From the NCBI GenBank assembly GCA_965659005.1, contig CBFHVG010000025.1, forward strand, positions 6,256-70,255: a stretch of DNA of 64,000 bases, given 5' to 3'. Positions 1 to 8,437 of this stretch are shown here, one piece after another. This DNA is from CAYPTY01 sp965659005 (GTDB taxonomy: Bacteria; Bacteroidota; Rhodothermia; Balneolales; Balneolaceae). A program made the position numbers and the translations under genes. The first letter of the stretch is position 1, and every line of letters begins with the position of its first letter. The notes beneath the pieces were generated by a model. That model had not been told where the DNA came from and did no database searches. It saw only the letters and a list, made by a program, of their open reading frames with translations.

Positions 1-2
1 GC

Positions 3-455
3 GATTATCAATGTCCGGCCTGCGCTTACTTCCACCCATTTACAGTAAAAATCAAAGAAGACCTGGGTGATAAAGTTGAGGTTATTTATAAAAACTTCCC
101 TCTTAATTCACATCGCTATGCTCAAATTGCAGCAAGAGCAGCTGAATCAGCTCGTCTTCAGGGCAAGCACTTTGAAATGCACGATAAGCTATTCCAGGAA
201 CAGGCAAACTGGGCCAGAGGTAATACCTCAGCTCTTATTCTTGGTTATGCTGAGGAAATTGGATTAGATATGGCTCAGTTCAAAAAAGACTTGAACTCAG
301 CTAAAATGCAGGAATTGATTATGTCTGATAAGCAGGAAGGCATTGATAAAGGAGTTAACTCAACACCAACATTCTTCATCAATGGTGCAAAGCTGGATAA
401 CAATCCTGGTTCATATGATGTATTTAAAGCATTAATCGAAGCCCAACTGAAGTGA
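3..455 (+). CDS. DsbA-like thiol:disulfide oxidoreductase, 5'-truncated by window edge
   Basis: The frame is open from the first bases of the window and carries a thioredoxin-fold CPAC (CxxC) active site a few codons in, then the helical insert typical of the DsbA family and the conserved segment STPTFFINGAKL containing the cis-proline (TPTF). Family members oxidise or isomerise disulfides in exported proteins. The N-terminus, including any signal peptide or lipobox, lies outside the window, so localisation cannot be judged. The stop overlaps the GTG start of the carbonic anhydrase gene (GTGA overlap), so the two are translationally adjacent. The family assignment is firm; the exact subgroup (DsbA, DsbG or BdbD-like) is not determinable from this part. 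Confidence 0.88.
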   Translation, partial: DYQCPACAYFHPFTVKIKEDLGDKVEVIYKNFPLNSHRYAQIAARAAESARLQGKHFEMHDKLFQEQANWARGNTSALILGYAEEIGLDMAQFKKDLNSAKMQELIMSDKQEGIDKGVNSTPTFFINGAKLDNNPGSYDVFKALIEAQLK

Positions 456-1000
456 TCTACGAGTTTCTGGGCAAGAGTCCCTTTTTTACCGAAAGTTGCT
501 TCGTCGCGCCATCTGCTGACATCATCGGGGATGTGGTATTCGGAGATGAATGCAGTGTCTGGTTTAATGTCACAATTCGTGGCGATGTAAATAAAATTCG
601 GTTTGGTGATAGAACCAATGTACAGGATAATGTTTGCATCCATGTGATGAATCAAACGGGTCCAACCCTGATAGGGTCGGAAGTAACCATTGGTCATGGA
701 GCAGTTGTTCACGGTTGTACAGTAAAAGATCGTGTTCTAATTGGAATGAATGCAACCATATTAGATGAAGCGGTTATTGAGTCTGACGTAATAATTGCAG
801 CCGGTACTCTTGTTCCTCCCGGCAAAACTCTGGAGAGTGGATATATGTATATGGGTAGCCCTGCCAAACAAGCCAGAAAACTCACTCAGGAAGAGATGGA
901 TAGCATCCCAAAATACGCTGAAAATTATGTGAAGTATATGAGGGCATATCAGCAAAAAGATACTTACGAGAAAAATCCTTTCTATCCTCAGGAAGACTAA
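452..1000 (+). CDS. Gamma-class carbonic anhydrase family protein
   Basis: A 182-residue left-handed beta-helix protein with repeated hexapeptides (for example VIIAAGTLV). It has three histidines in the positions of the zinc ligands of gamma carbonic anhydrases (H64, H82, H87, in NVCIHV and IGHGAVVHG), plus R43/D45 and Q58. It lacks the acidic loop of archaeal Cam, so it belongs to the shorter CamH/YrdA/PaaY-like group; members bind metal, but hydration of CO2 has been shown only for some. The start is GTG overlapping the previous stop by four bases; no closer alternative fits. It may supply or use bicarbonate, which is of interest because a bicarbonate transporter lies 50 kb away, but no direct link is visible. 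Confidence 0.88.
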   Translation: MIYEFLGKSPFFTESCFVAPSADIIGDVVFGDECSVWFNVTIRGDVNKIRFGDRTNVQDNVCIHVMNQTGPTLIGSEVTIGHGAVVHGCTVKDRVLIGMNATILDEAVIESDVIIAAGTLVPPGKTLESGYMYMGSPAKQARKLTQEEMDSIPKYAENYVKYMRAYQQKDTYEKNPFYPQED

Positions 1001-1005
1001 AGCAG

Positions 1006-2148
1006 ATGCTGGGGCTTTATATACACATCCCCTTCTGCAAACAGGCTTGTTCCTACTGCGACTTCTACTTTGTCACCCGACAAAAAAACAGGCCTGAATT
1101 TGTGCAGGCTTTGATCAAAGAGATTGAGTCTTATGTGGACGATCCTGCATCGAAACAACAGATTGAAACCATATACTTTGGTGGTGGAACGCCTTCATTA
1201 TTACGATCAGACGAGCTGAAAGTAATCCTAAAATCCATTCATCAAACCTTCAATACAACAAAGGTAAAAGAGTTTACCATCGAGGTAAATCCGGATGATG
1301 TCACGAAGGATTACCTGCATTCCCTAAAAGAGCTTGGGGTAAATAGATTGAGTATGGGTGTTCAGTCTTTCAACGATGATGTTCTGCACTTTATGCATCG
1401 GGCTCATAATTCTGAACATGCTCTAAACTGTCTCAATCTGATAAAAGAAGTAGGTTTTGAAAGCTATTCAGTTGATCTGATTTATGGTAATCCCAACCAA
1501 ACAACAGAAATGCTGAAGGAAGATATTCAGACCTTACTATCCTTCGATCCGCCTCACATTTCAGCATATAGTTTAACGGTTGAAGAAGGCACCCGACTTG
1601 GTAAAGCTGTGTCACTTGGAAAGATCAATCCACCGGATGACGAGGAGGTTATTAAACATTACGATCTTGTTTTTGAAGAATTGACCAAAGCCGGATATCA
1701 TCAATATGAAATCAGTAACTATGCTAAACCTGCTTCTGAAGCGGTTCATAACACAAACTACTGGAGACACATAAACTACCTTGGATTAGGTCCATCTGCA
1801 CATACATTTATGTGGGATGAAAATGCAAAAAAAGCCTTTAGGTTGAATAATGAAAAGAATCTAAATGCTTACCTGACTAATCCAGTCGCTACATCAGAGG
1901 AACTTATGGAGCTTGATCTTCATGACCTGGCAGAAGAGCGAATTATGCTCAGTCTAAGAACGAAATATGGAATAAGTGCCGAAGAACTAAAAGATCATTA
2001 CGGTTATGTTCTCAATGAAGCTCAGTTAAAGTATATAAAGCGAATGAAGAAAAAGGGTTACATTGAAGAGGGAGAAAAGATTATACTCACACATAAGGGG
2101 CGAGCAATCGCAGATCCAATAACCATAGACATTATATCCAAACAGTAA
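1006..2148 (+). CDS. hemW: Radical SAM heme chaperone HemW
   Basis: 380 residues. The radical-SAM cysteines are C11, C15 and C18 (CKQACSYCDF), and the following aromatic F20 stands where true coproporphyrinogen dehydrogenase HemN has a fourth cysteine, which places it in the HemW group. GGGTPS near residue 60 is the SAM-binding glycine motif. The C-terminal HemN-type domain is present and includes the segment HNTNYWRHINYLGLGPSAH. HemW binds heme and is thought to deliver it to respiratory enzymes. The gene starts 5 bases after the carbonic anhydrase stop and overlaps the next start by one base (TAATG), so it is probably part of one transcript. Confidence 0.93.
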   Translation: MLGLYIHIPFCKQACSYCDFYFVTRQKNRPEFVQALIKEIESYVDDPASKQQIETIYFGGGTPSLLRSDELKVILKSIHQTFNTTKVKEFTIEVNPDDVTKDYLHSLKELGVNRLSMGVQSFNDDVLHFMHRAHNSEHALNCLNLIKEVGFESYSVDLIYGNPNQTTEMLKEDIQTLLSFDPPHISAYSLTVEEGTRLGKAVSLGKINPPDDEEVIKHYDLVFEELTKAGYHQYEISNYAKPASEAVHNTNYWRHINYLGLGPSAHTFMWDENAKKAFRLNNEKNLNAYLTNPVATSEELMELDLHDLAEERIMLSLRTKYGISAEELKDHYGYVLNEAQLKYIKRMKKKGYIEEGEKIILTHKGRAIADPITIDIISKQ

Positions 2149-3386
2149 TGGACTACGAAGCAGTGATCAATATTCCGGAGGGCACAGACTTTGGCCCGAA
2201 TAACATTCCTTTTGGAGCCTTTATAAATGAACATGGAGAGCAGCATTTATGTACAAGAATCGGAGATACAGTTATTGATCTCTTTGTGCTGGATGAAGCC
2301 TTCTTTTTTGATGGACCTAACCTGGATGGTATGATGGCATTTCAGGATTCAACACTCAACTTCTTCATGAGTATGGGTCGACCAGCCTGGCGTGAGGCTC
2401 GTGAATGGATTCAGGATGCCTTTGGTCAAATCAGTATGGAAGATGTAGTTAATGCCGAGTTATTTGAAAGAGCATGCTACGCTATTGAGGATGTAGAACT
2501 ATGTATGCCATTCGAAATACCCAATTATACTGACTTCTATTCATCAGAAAATCATGCAAGAAATGTAGGTATGATGTTTCGGGGAAGTGATGAGTTGATG
2601 CCAAACTGGAAACACATTCCAATAGGATATCATGGAAGAGCAAGTTCCATTGTTCTATCCGGAGAGGAAGTGAAGAGACCTTCAGGGATGATCCTGAATG
2701 GGGAAGGAAATCCTGAATTCAAAGTCTCAGAAAAAGTCGATTTCGAATTGGAAATGGGTTTTGTAATCGGAACTGAAAATCAGCTTGGTCAGCCTGTTTC
2801 AGCTGATGATGCTTTTGATCACATTTTTGGATTGGTTCTGGTCAATGACTGGAGTGCTCGTGATATACAGAAATTCGAGTATCAACCATTAGGACCTTTT
2901 ACTGCAAAAAACTGGGCGACTTCAATTAGTCCCTGGGTCATCACACTTGAGGCATTAGACGACTTCAAAACCAATTCTGTTGAACAGGATCCGATACCAG
3001 CCGATTATTTAAGAAGATCCGAAAACCAGACATTCGATATTGAAATGGAAGTGCAGTTAACAGCTGGCGGGGAAAGAACCAGTATCTGCAGAACGAACTA
3101 CAAGACATTGTACTGGTCGATGGAGCAGCAACTGGCCCAACAAACGGTTACAGGTTGCAATCTTAAAACCGGAGACCTGCTTGCATCCGGAACCATCAGT
3201 GGAAGCGAACCCGGATCTTATGGTTCCATGCTAGAATTATCATGGAATGGGGAAGAACCGATGGTGCTACCGAACGGGGAAATCCGCGCCTTCCTTGAAG
3301 ATGGAGATGAAGTGATCTTCAATGCTTACTGTGAAAGAGATGGTAAAAGACTAGGATTTGGAGAGCTTAGGAATAAGCTGATTTAA
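2148..3386 (+). CDS. fahA: Fumarylacetoacetase
   Basis: 412 residues, full length for the family. The N-terminal SH3-like domain begins with the typical pattern TDFGPNNIPFGAF; the catalytic FAH domain follows, with YTDFYSSENHA, the metal-binding acidic residues around FELEMGFVIG and VNDWSARDIQKFEY, and the segment SGTISGSEPGSYGSMLEL. It hydrolyses 4-fumarylacetoacetate to fumarate and acetoacetate, the last step of tyrosine and homogentisate breakdown. No other tyrosine-degradation gene is in the window, so the pathway would have to be completed elsewhere. The start overlaps the hemW stop. The gene converges tail to tail on the T9SS cargo gene with one base between stops. Confidence 0.95.
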   Translation: MDYEAVINIPEGTDFGPNNIPFGAFINEHGEQHLCTRIGDTVIDLFVLDEAFFFDGPNLDGMMAFQDSTLNFFMSMGRPAWREAREWIQDAFGQISMEDVVNAELFERACYAIEDVELCMPFEIPNYTDFYSSENHARNVGMMFRGSDELMPNWKHIPIGYHGRASSIVLSGEEVKRPSGMILNGEGNPEFKVSEKVDFELEMGFVIGTENQLGQPVSADDAFDHIFGLVLVNDWSARDIQKFEYQPLGPFTAKNWATSISPWVITLEALDDFKTNSVEQDPIPADYLRRSENQTFDIEMEVQLTAGGERTSICRTNYKTLYWSMEQQLAQQTVTGCNLKTGDLLASGTISGSEPGSYGSMLELSWNGEEPMVLPNGEIRAFLEDGDEVIFNAYCERDGKRLGFGELRNKLI

Positions 3387-3387
3387 A

Positions 3388-5130
3388 CTACTTAATCAAC
3401 ATCATTTTCTCAGCTGTAACCTTGGTCGGTGTAATCAACTGATATATATAAACTCCGGATGCTAATCCTGTAGCATCGAAGACCACAGTATAATCTCCGG
3501 CATCATAGGGACTGTTAACCAATTCCTGAACTAAACGACCTGTGATGTCATACACATTGATGCGGACATTCTGTGTTTCATTGACTCGAAAGCGAATGTT
3601 TGTAGAAGGGTTAAATGGATTCGGAAAATTAGGTAACAGCTCTACAAATTCAGGTATATCTGTATCGATGTTAATACTGAATACGGTCTGATCAGAGGGC
3701 AAAGTACTGGAATTATTGCTTACTATAACAACTCCCAATCGATCAAGGTCTGAAGTATTCCAACCGGGTAATAACTCAGTTGTACCATCCGGACTACCCT
3801 GAGCAAATCGAATATCCGAAGTTCCATCGTTGAAGTATCCAATGACTCCAATATTCGCGGTAATGTTAGAATGGATTATCGAAATTTTTGGTGACCCATT
3901 TAACTCACTTGGAGGAATGAAATCATAAAAGTATGCTGAGATGGGTGATAAGACCCTATCAGAGCTGAATACTTTAGAATAATCAGAGTAGGCTTCTGTT
4001 ATAGTTGGTTCGGGGTATTCAAACCGTTCGTCGAAGCCAAAGTCTGAAGCAGACCTGACAGCACCACTGGCATAATGCCATAGATACATTTCCGTTAAGG
4101 TCTGATTCCAGTTAGCACCTAAAGATTCAACATGTTGTTGAACAGCCTCCAGAAAGGTTGAATCAGGGTTATTTCGAATTATAGTCCATACATCAGCCCA
4201 GAAGAGTCCGCCAAATTTTTCATGAAAGTATAGAGAAAAGGTAATGTCTTCATAAGAACCAGGTATTACCGAAACAAAAGGACGTAAAAAAATGGGGTCA
4301 CCAAATCGAGCATCTTCTATGTAATTGTAGTAGTCATTAACCTGATCATATACGACCTCCTCCATTAGCGTGGCATCCATCTCAAGCCAGCTGTCAGACT
4401 CACCTCTCCATTCATTATCGATATACTGAATGGCATGCTTAAGCTCATGTGCAATGGTTACCCTTAATGCGCCTAACTGAATCCCATCCGGGTCTGTATT
4501 GTCTGGGAATCCAACAAAATCGTTTTCAACTACAATACTTGTGGCAATAGATCCACCGAATTCTCTTTGGGTGTAACCATATGGTCCAATATCTGCAAGT
4601 GTAATGGAATATAGTTCTCCTGCCGGTATGGGATCAGAATTTCTGAGATTAATGATTTCATGCTGATAAGATGAATCAGCTGCGATACCGGCCTCCTCCA
4701 CATAGTCTGGTATGAGATTACCATTCACATCTGCAGCCGGAACAGCGTTATTTCCTGTTGTTTCATATTCAATCATGAATTTACCGGAAGGAGTTACATA
4801 GTTTGCCAAAGCTCCCTGAACAGGATTCAGATATCCATCAATTTCGTTAACTATAAAAGGACTTAAACTATTTCGTTGCTTCTCAAACTCGGCAATAGTT
4901 GGAGTTAAACACTTCAGTCTCATATCCCCTGAATGATACCTCTCATCTAATATCTCCGGATTAAAAACAGACCTGAATTTAAAGAGTATGGATTCATCCA
5001 GGGTGATTGTTCCATTACGCAGATCTTCCTCTATCATCAAAAAGTGATGATCATGTTCAACCTGCGCTCTCACTGAAAGGGATACAAGAGGCAGTAAACA
5101 ACAGATGATATATGACTTCCATTTATTCAA
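3388..5130 (-). CDS. T9SS-secreted putative metalloprotease (MXAN_6640-like)
   Basis: 580 residues. An N-terminal signal peptide (hydrophobic residues about 7-20, likely cleaved after SVRA) is followed by a region with a zinc-peptidase motif HELKH at residues 228-232 and a downstream acidic stretch LEMDATLMEEVVYD, which could supply a third ligand. The arrangement resembles the MXAN_6640 putative metalloprotease family. The last 80 residues form a T9SS type A sorting domain: FPNPFNPSTNIRF, then VYDITGRLV and the final YQLITPTKVTAEKMMLIK. The protein would therefore be exported by Sec, cross the outer membrane through T9SS and lose its tail. The start is a TTG; an in-frame stop lies about 20 bases upstream. 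Proteolysis is inferred from the motif only. Confidence 0.85.
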   Translation of the reverse strand: MNKWKSYIICCLLPLVSLSVRAQVEHDHHFLMIEEDLRNGTITLDESILFKFRSVFNPEILDERYHSGDMRLKCLTPTIAEFEKQRNSLSPFIVNEIDGYLNPVQGALANYVTPSGKFMIEYETTGNNAVPAADVNGNLIPDYVEEAGIAADSSYQHEIINLRNSDPIPAGELYSITLADIGPYGYTQREFGGSIATSIVVENDFVGFPDNTDPDGIQLGALRVTIAHELKHAIQYIDNEWRGESDSWLEMDATLMEEVVYDQVNDYYNYIEDARFGDPIFLRPFVSVIPGSYEDITFSLYFHEKFGGLFWADVWTIIRNNPDSTFLEAVQQHVESLGANWNQTLTEMYLWHYASGAVRSASDFGFDERFEYPEPTITEAYSDYSKVFSSDRVLSPISAYFYDFIPPSELNGSPKISIIHSNITANIGVIGYFNDGTSDIRFAQGSPDGTTELLPGWNTSDLDRLGVVIVSNNSSTLPSDQTVFSINIDTDIPEFVELLPNFPNPFNPSTNIRFRVNETQNVRINVYDITGRLVQELVNSPYDAGDYTVVFDATGLASGVYIYQLITPTKVTAEKMMLIK

Positions 5131-5228
5131 AAAAGGAATCCCAGACTTTTATGCTTTTTCCGTAAATTACTTGTTCGCTAAGACTTAACGTGGAATTTAA
5201 TTAGATCGTGCGATCAAAAAAGTTAGAA

Positions 5229-6182
5229 ATGTATAAAGTCATACTATACTACTATTTCACTCCTGTTGCCGAAGTTGAACGTTTCTGTAAAGAACATAAA
5301 CGTTACTGTCAGGAAAACGACCTAAAAGGGAGGATTTACATAAGTAAAGAGGGTATTAATGGTACCCTTGGAGGTACTATTGAGCAGGTGGATGCTTATG
5401 AAAAATATCTCAGATCACTTCCCGGCTTCGAAAAAACAGAGTTCAAGGAAGACATATGTGATTACATTCCATTCGCAAAGTTGATCTGTAAAGTACGAGA
5501 TGAGATAGTATCTCTTCATTTAGATGGGGTAAACCCAAAAGATGGCGGTCGTCATCTTCAGCCGAATGAATGGCGAAAAGTGATGGAATCAGGTGAGGAT
5601 TATGTCATGATTGATGTTCGGAATAACTACGAATCAGTAGTCGGACATTTTGATGGTGCCATTCAGCCTGACATCGAGAATTTTTATCAATTTCCACAAT
5701 GGCTTGATGAAGTTGACATCCCAAAAGATAAAAAGGTGCTGATGTATTGCACCGGTGGTATTCGTTGCGAGAAGTTTTCAGTAGTGATGAAAGACAAAGG
5801 CTGGGAGGATGTGAATCAGCTTCATGGCGGCATCCTGAACTACGCTAAAGAAGAAGAAGGGGCCCATTTCAAAGGAAAGTGCTTCGTATTTGATGATCGA
5901 CTCATTGTACCGGTAAATCCGAAAGATCTTGAACCTATTGCTCATTGTGAGATTACAGGGAAACCGGCAGACACCTACATCAATTGTGCGAACATGCAGT
6001 GTAATAAACTCTTTGTCTGTTCAGAGGAAGGTGCTGAAATCATGGAAGGCTGCTGTTCTGATGAATGTAAAGGCAGTGATTATAAGCGACCCTTCGACCC
6101 AGAGCATGCATTCCGACCGTTCAGAAAATGGTATAATTACTTCGGTGATGACTTCAAAGACCGAAAGCTACAAAGTCACTAA
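5229..6182 (+). CDS. trhO: tRNA uridine-34 hydroxylase TrhO (rhodanese family)
   Basis: 317 residues from the ATG at 5229. An in-frame GTG at 5208 would add seven residues, but homologues begin at the beta strand seen here (YKVILYYYF). Domains: an N-terminal acylphosphatase-like UPF0176 domain (about 1-95, with GRIYISKEGIN), a rhodanese domain (about 110-215) whose active-site loop is CTGGIRCEK with catalytic C174, and a cysteine-rich C-terminal domain (CANMQCNKLFVC, EGCCSDEC) likely to bind zinc. TrhO installs 5-hydroxyuridine at the wobble position of tRNAs using O2. The 3' end overlaps the pseudouridine synthase gene, so two RNA-modifying enzymes are co-transcribed. Confidence 0.93.
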   Translation: MYKVILYYYFTPVAEVERFCKEHKRYCQENDLKGRIYISKEGINGTLGGTIEQVDAYEKYLRSLPGFEKTEFKEDICDYIPFAKLICKVRDEIVSLHLDGVNPKDGGRHLQPNEWRKVMESGEDYVMIDVRNNYESVVGHFDGAIQPDIENFYQFPQWLDEVDIPKDKKVLMYCTGGIRCEKFSVVMKDKGWEDVNQLHGGILNYAKEEEGAHFKGKCFVFDDRLIVPVNPKDLEPIAHCEITGKPADTYINCANMQCNKLFVCSEEGAEIMEGCCSDECKGSDYKRPFDPEHAFRPFRKWYNYFGDDFKDRKLQSH

Positions 6183-7068
6183 AGTTCGAATAGCAGCTCC
6201 TTATTCAATCACCCATCATTTCAAGGCGGGTAGGGAATTTGACGGCTGTAGTATCCCTAACATGATGCACGCCCGATTTCCATACCGTGATAAATTGCAG
6301 TGGGCAGATCTGCAAAAAAAAGGACGTTTGGGTATAACGAGTAAAGAAGTTGACTTGGATTACAAACTTGGGAGTCAGGATGAGGTTTTCCATTTCAATC
6401 CAAGAGTTGTAGAACCAGCTGTTCCGGATGAAGTAAAAATTATTCAGGAGCATGATGATTATCTGATTGTATTTAAACCTGCTCCAATGCCAATGCATCC
6501 TGGTGGGCGGTACAATAAAAACTCACTTACGAAAATTCTGGCAGCAGATGGCTGGCATGGCTTAAAGATTGTTCACCGACTGGATGCTGTAACTTCTGGC
6601 TTAGTTTTATTCGCCCGATCCAAAGTTTTCGCAAAAAAAATAACCCAGGCATTTGAAAATGGTGAGGTACAAAAAAAGTATGTGGCTCATGTTTCGGGTG
6701 TACCGAGTGAAAAAAAGCATACCATTCAGTCCGATATCCGAAGGAAGTCAGGTTTTGTTTTTGAAAGTGGGAAAGAACTTAGTAATGCCAAAAAGGCTAT
6801 TTCGAAATTCAATCTTCTTCACAAAAATGAATCATCATCCATAATTGAATGCGAACCGATTACCGGCCGAACACATCAACTCAGGCTGCATCTAAAGGAC
6901 TGGGGTTATCCAATTATTGATGATCCGATTTATGGTATAAATGGAGATGAAAGCAGCATAATCACACAAAATGTGGGGATCTCTTTATGGAATATACACC
7001 TGGCAATCCAAGATCTGGGCATCGAAGCCAGTATAGATATACCTGAAGAGTGGTTTATCAGGCGGTAA
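6148..7068 (+). CDS. RluA-family RNA pseudouridine synthase
   Basis: About 306 residues from the ATG at 6148. The open frame extends further upstream, but that part is simply trhO read in another frame. An N-terminal degenerate S4-like segment (about 20-90) precedes the catalytic domain. The motif HRLDAVTSGLVLF carries the catalytic aspartate D146, and ITGRTHQLRLHL is the conserved C-terminal motif. These enzymes isomerise uridine to pseudouridine in rRNA or tRNA; the target site cannot be read from sequence. It overlaps trhO by 35 bases and the convergent alpha/beta hydrolase gene by 11 bases. Family certain, substrate unknown. Confidence 0.9.
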   Translation: MTSKTESYKVTKVRIAAPYSITHHFKAGREFDGCSIPNMMHARFPYRDKLQWADLQKKGRLGITSKEVDLDYKLGSQDEVFHFNPRVVEPAVPDEVKIIQEHDDYLIVFKPAPMPMHPGGRYNKNSLTKILAADGWHGLKIVHRLDAVTSGLVLFARSKVFAKKITQAFENGEVQKKYVAHVSGVPSEKKHTIQSDIRRKSGFVFESGKELSNAKKAISKFNLLHKNESSSIIECEPITGRTHQLRLHLKDWGYPIIDDPIYGINGDESSIITQNVGISLWNIHLAIQDLGIEASIDIPEEWFIRR

Positions 7069-7840
7069 AAAATGCAGTAGCAATTGCAGCAAATTGTTTT
7101 GGTTTGTCCAGGAAAGCATAATGCCCTGCATCCTCTATGATCACCAATGCAGATTCTTTGATGCCTTTTTCAAGCCGTTCAGCCTGATAAACGGGAGTGG
7201 CGTCATCATTTCTACCCCACAGTAACAAAACCTCATGATCAATATTTGAAAGAGTTGATTCCAGATGTTCAGTCACTGATTTCACAAATGTTTCTCTCAT
7301 CACTCCACTCAGTTGCTGATAATCTGAGGATCCCAGACTTTTCCAGACATCTGTTGTCCTAAGCCAACCAAGCGCTGTCTCCCTAAGCTTCCCTGGAAGG
7401 ATCATAAATGGTGCTTTCAGAGTTTTAGCTGTGTATTTCCTGAAATAAAACTTAGCTGATCGCCGTGGTTTCATCCCGGCTCCGCCGGTGATCAGAACTT
7501 TTTGAATTTTGTTTTTAACTGAATCTCTTGTGCACAGCTTTAAGGTAATTCTGCCACCGAATGAATGAACAAGTAAATCTACATCCTCATCCAGTTGATG
7601 AATAAATGCTTCAATCAAACTCGCATAATCGTCAATTGAATAGGCTTTATTTGGTTCAGGAGATTTGCCAAAGCCGGGCAAGTCAAAAACATAAGATGTT
7701 CGAATACTTTCGAGCTGCTTGGCAATAGGCATCATAGCCCTTGCTGATGATCCCCAGCCATGCAGAACAATGAGTGCTTTGCCTTCTCCGACTACTTCGT
7801 AAGAAACCTGTTGATCGTTATGTGAAAATGTTTCGGTCAT
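7058..7840 (-). CDS. Alpha/beta-fold hydrolase
   Basis: 260 residues with the standard features: oxyanion-hole motif HGWG (27-30), nucleophile S93 in LVHSFGGR (the first glycine of GxSxG is replaced, common in this superfamily), an acidic residue in WGRNDDATP and catalytic His in EDAGHYAFLDKP near the C-terminus. There is no signal peptide, so it is probably cytoplasmic. The substrate cannot be inferred; MhpC-like and BioH-like hydrolases share this layout. It stands alone on the minus strand between plus-strand operons, and its 3' end overlaps the pseudouridine synthase gene by 11 bases. Confidence 0.88.
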   Translation of the reverse strand: MTETFSHNDQQVSYEVVGEGKALIVLHGWGSSARAMMPIAKQLESIRTSYVFDLPGFGKSPEPNKAYSIDDYASLIEAFIHQLDEDVDLLVHSFGGRITLKLCTRDSVKNKIQKVLITGGAGMKPRRSAKFYFRKYTAKTLKAPFMILPGKLRETALGWLRTTDVWKSLGSSDYQQLSGVMRETFVKSVTEHLESTLSNIDHEVLLLWGRNDDATPVYQAERLEKGIKESALVIIEDAGHYAFLDKPKQFAAIATAFFTA

Positions 7841-7933
7841 TTTAGGTGCCCAAACTTGCTACTAATCCCTCTTGAAAACAAGTGAATTAGACTGAAATTT
7901 ATAATATACAGTTCACTTAAATCGAGAGAGAAA

Positions 7934-8437
7934 ATGAAAAGGAAAATCTTTTTCCTGCTGGACAGTCTTCACGTAACCCGGCAGGAACGTATTGCCATTA
8001 AAACACTAATGATGATGGTTCTGATTACCAGCCTGATCAGATTATTTGTATCGCCAAAATTCAATTATGATCCGGATGAATATGAACGATTAAAAAAAGC
8101 TTTTGCTGAACGGGCAGCTCTGGTGAATGAGAAAGAACAATTATTCCTTGCCAATTTCGAAGCTGATACTACATTGCCAAAGCCCGTTTCTAAAAGTTCT
8201 AAAACGAAAACTGTACAGCTCGACTCAACAAATAAAATAAATGTTAATCAGGCTGATTTAGAAGAGTTAATAAAGCTTCCTGGTATTGGTAATGCTTATG
8301 CAAAAAGAATTATAGACTACAGGAATACCAATGGGCATTTTAAAAGCGTTGAAGAGCTGGTAAATATAAAAGGGATTGGTGTTAGTAGACTTCAAAAGTT
8401 GAAACCTTATATTAGCGTCGAATATAAACCGGATTAA
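7934..8437 (+). CDS. ComEA-like helix-hairpin-helix protein with N-terminal membrane anchor
   Basis: 167 residues. A hydrophobic segment (about 22-40, TLMMMVLITSLIRLFV) suggests an anchor, followed by a charged linker and a C-terminal double HhH domain: INVNQADLEELIKLPGIGNAYAKRI then VEELVNIKGIGVSRLQKLKPYI. This fold binds DNA non-specifically; ComEA family proteins act as periplasmic DNA receptors in competence, though many Bacteroidota members have no proven role. A purine-rich GAGAGAGAAA precedes the start. It is directly followed by the PorX gene with no gap. Confidence 0.83.
   Translation: MKRKIFFLLDSLHVTRQERIAIKTLMMMVLITSLIRLFVSPKFNYDPDEYERLKKAFAERAALVNEKEQLFLANFEADTTLPKPVSKSSKTKTVQLDSTNKINVNQADLEELIKLPGIGNAYAKRIIDYRNTNGHFKSVEELVNIKGIGVSRLQKLKPYISVEYKPD

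Noticed and set aside
275..755. Minus-strand open frames opposite the carbonic anhydrase gene
   Set aside because: They are shadows of the clear plus-strand genes, with no recognisable protein pattern.
5929..6147. N-terminal extension of the pseudouridine synthase frame
   Set aside because: This stretch is trhO read out of frame; the ATG at 6148 gives a normal N-terminus.
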